Assembly (NCBI GenBank): GCA_002393735.1
Contig: DGTK01000012.1
Location: 1 to 54,186 of the forward strand
Direction: 5' to 3'
DNA from: Lachnospiraceae bacterium UBA4338
Lineage (GTDB): Bacteria; Bacillota; Clostridia; Lachnospirales; Lachnospiraceae
Length of the DNA stretch: 54,186 bases
The notes under the pieces are model-generated. The model was not told the origin of the DNA and ran no database searches. It saw only the letters and a list, made by a program, of their open reading frames with translations. The translations under genes and the position numbers were made by a program. Positions 53,644 through 54,186 of the stretch are shown one piece after another (position 1 is the first letter of the stretch; the number at the start of each line of letters is the position of its first letter).

Positions 53644-53653
53644 GGTGATTGGT

Positions 53654-54064
53654 ATGGTTAATTTTACAGTTGATGCAACAATAGACAGTCTTGATATTAT
53701 TCTTGAGAAACTTGAAGAAATGCTGGGCGATAAGGAATTCTCGCCCAAAACCATGATGCAGATTCATATAGCAATCGAGGAATTATTCGTTAATATTGCG
53801 CACTATGCCTATCCTGAAGATGCGCCTGGAAAAGCAGAGATTGTTATGGATATTGACGATGATGATGTTGTTACAATTATCTTTAAAGACAATGGACAGC
53901 CATACAATCCGCTTGCGAAGGAAGATCCGGATGTAACATTATCCGCAGAAGAGCGTGCCATTGGTGGTCTTGGAATCTTTATGGCTAAAAAAAGTCTGGA
54001 TTCAATGGAATATGAATATGTTAATAATCAGAATGTTCTGACCATTAAGAAGAAGTTTGTCTAA
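53654..54064 (+). CDS. RsbW-like ATP-binding (anti-sigma factor type) protein
   Basis: The protein is 136 residues from ATG 53654, which has AAGGTG six bases upstream; an in-frame GTG at 53645 is the alternative. The GHKL motifs are EELFVNIAHYAY (N-box), DNGQPYNP (G1) and GGLGIFMAKK (G2). Such small kinases bind and inhibit a sigma factor and phosphorylate an anti-anti-sigma partner. No partner gene is next to it. It follows the fumarase genes by 11 bases, an unexpected neighbour. Confidence 0.85.
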   Translation: MVNFTVDATIDSLDIILEKLEEMLGDKEFSPKTMMQIHIAIEELFVNIAHYAYPEDAPGKAEIVMDIDDDDVVTIIFKDNGQPYNPLAKEDPDVTLSAEERAIGGLGIFMAKKSLDSMEYEYVNNQNVLTIKKKFV

Positions 54065-54079
54065 AACCACCGCCATCAG

Positions 54080-54109
54080 TTGACAAAGATTAAAAGCCTA
54101 TTGTATAAT
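54080..54109 (+). promoter_or_regulatory. Promoter of the tRNA-Ser gene
   Basis: TTGACA (54080-54085), an 18-base spacer and TATAAT (54104-54109) form a consensus promoter 45 bases before the tRNA start. Confidence 0.88.
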
Positions 54110-54154
54110 GCTAATTGCGTTTGAGTTCAAGTAAATATATAGATAAATTCGGAT

Positions 54155-54186
54155 GGAGAAATACTCAAGAGGCCGAAGAGGCGCCC
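54155..54186 (+). tRNA. tRNA-Ser, 5' part (cut by the window edge)
   Basis: The last 32 bases read GGAGAAATACTCAAGAGG and then CCGAAGAGGCGCCC. This is the acceptor strand and D-arm of a class II tRNA-Ser (GGAGA..TA-CTCAAGAGGC-CGAAGAGGC). The anticodon lies beyond the edge, so the isoacceptor is unknown. A consensus promoter lies just upstream. Confidence 0.85.

Overview
The window is the replication-origin neighbourhood of an AT-rich, low-GC Gram-positive bacterium. The gene order serS–DUF4446–parB–parA–(unknown)–rsmG–mnmG–mnmE–jag–yidC–yidD–rnpA–rpmH–[oriC]–dnaA–dnaN–yaaA–recF–gyrB–gyrA, a class B sortase, an EFR1-type flavodoxin/ferredoxin and several protein sequences look like Lachnospiraceae (Clostridia). 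That placement comes from recognising gene order and protein style, not from a search, and genus cannot be fixed.

Layout. Positions 1-426 hold the extreme 5' end of a 16S rRNA gene on the minus strand with its leader and promoter. From 427 to 19574 every gene is on the minus strand. First comes an accessory stretch: a GtrA-like flippase, a YhfC-type membrane peptidase with its HTH regulator, an MBOAT/SGNH acyl-transfer pair and a YcxB-like protein. Next are dtd, a GNAT acetyltransferase, tRNA-Arg(CCU), serS and the parAB segregation operon. A 734-base gap (10991-11724) carries four parS-like sites around an unusual GC-rich inverted-repeat element. The conserved rsmG-to-rpmH block follows. The origin lies on both sides of dnaA, with DnaA boxes at 19738-19823 and 21381-21481 and an AT-rich, triplet-repeat unwinding region at about 21494-21560.

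From 19991 to the right edge every protein gene is on the plus strand: the replication and gyrase genes, then transporters, a GT-C-like membrane protein, a LysR regulator, a class B sortase, a heterodimeric ABC exporter, two lipoproteins and housekeeping genes (tatD, rsmA). After an aldo/keto reductase come a 1024-residue protein with a degenerate AAA+ domain, glgB with a histone-H1-like tail, an EFR1 ferredoxin, a two-subunit class I fumarase and an RsbW-like ATPase. The window ends inside a tRNA-Ser gene. The only gene facing replication is tRNA-Lys(CUU) at 42560-42632.

How it fits together. Strand polarity flips exactly at oriC, so almost all transcription runs with the forks. DnaA, DnaN, RecF and gyrase start and sustain replication. 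ParA/ParB with the parS cluster about 8 kb to the left segregate the origin. YidC/Jag/YidD/RnpA/RpmH and MnmE/MnmG/RsmG form the usual membrane-insertion and RNA-maturation block.

Most interesting items: (1) a perfect 14-bp palindrome with conserved asymmetric flanks, present four times in gaps between co-directional genes; (2) the GC-rich, structured inverted-repeat element inside the parS cluster; (3) the 1024-residue TPR/acidic-linker/pseudo-AAA+ protein directly upstream of (4) a glycogen branching enzyme with an 80-residue Lys/Ala/Thr-repeat tail.
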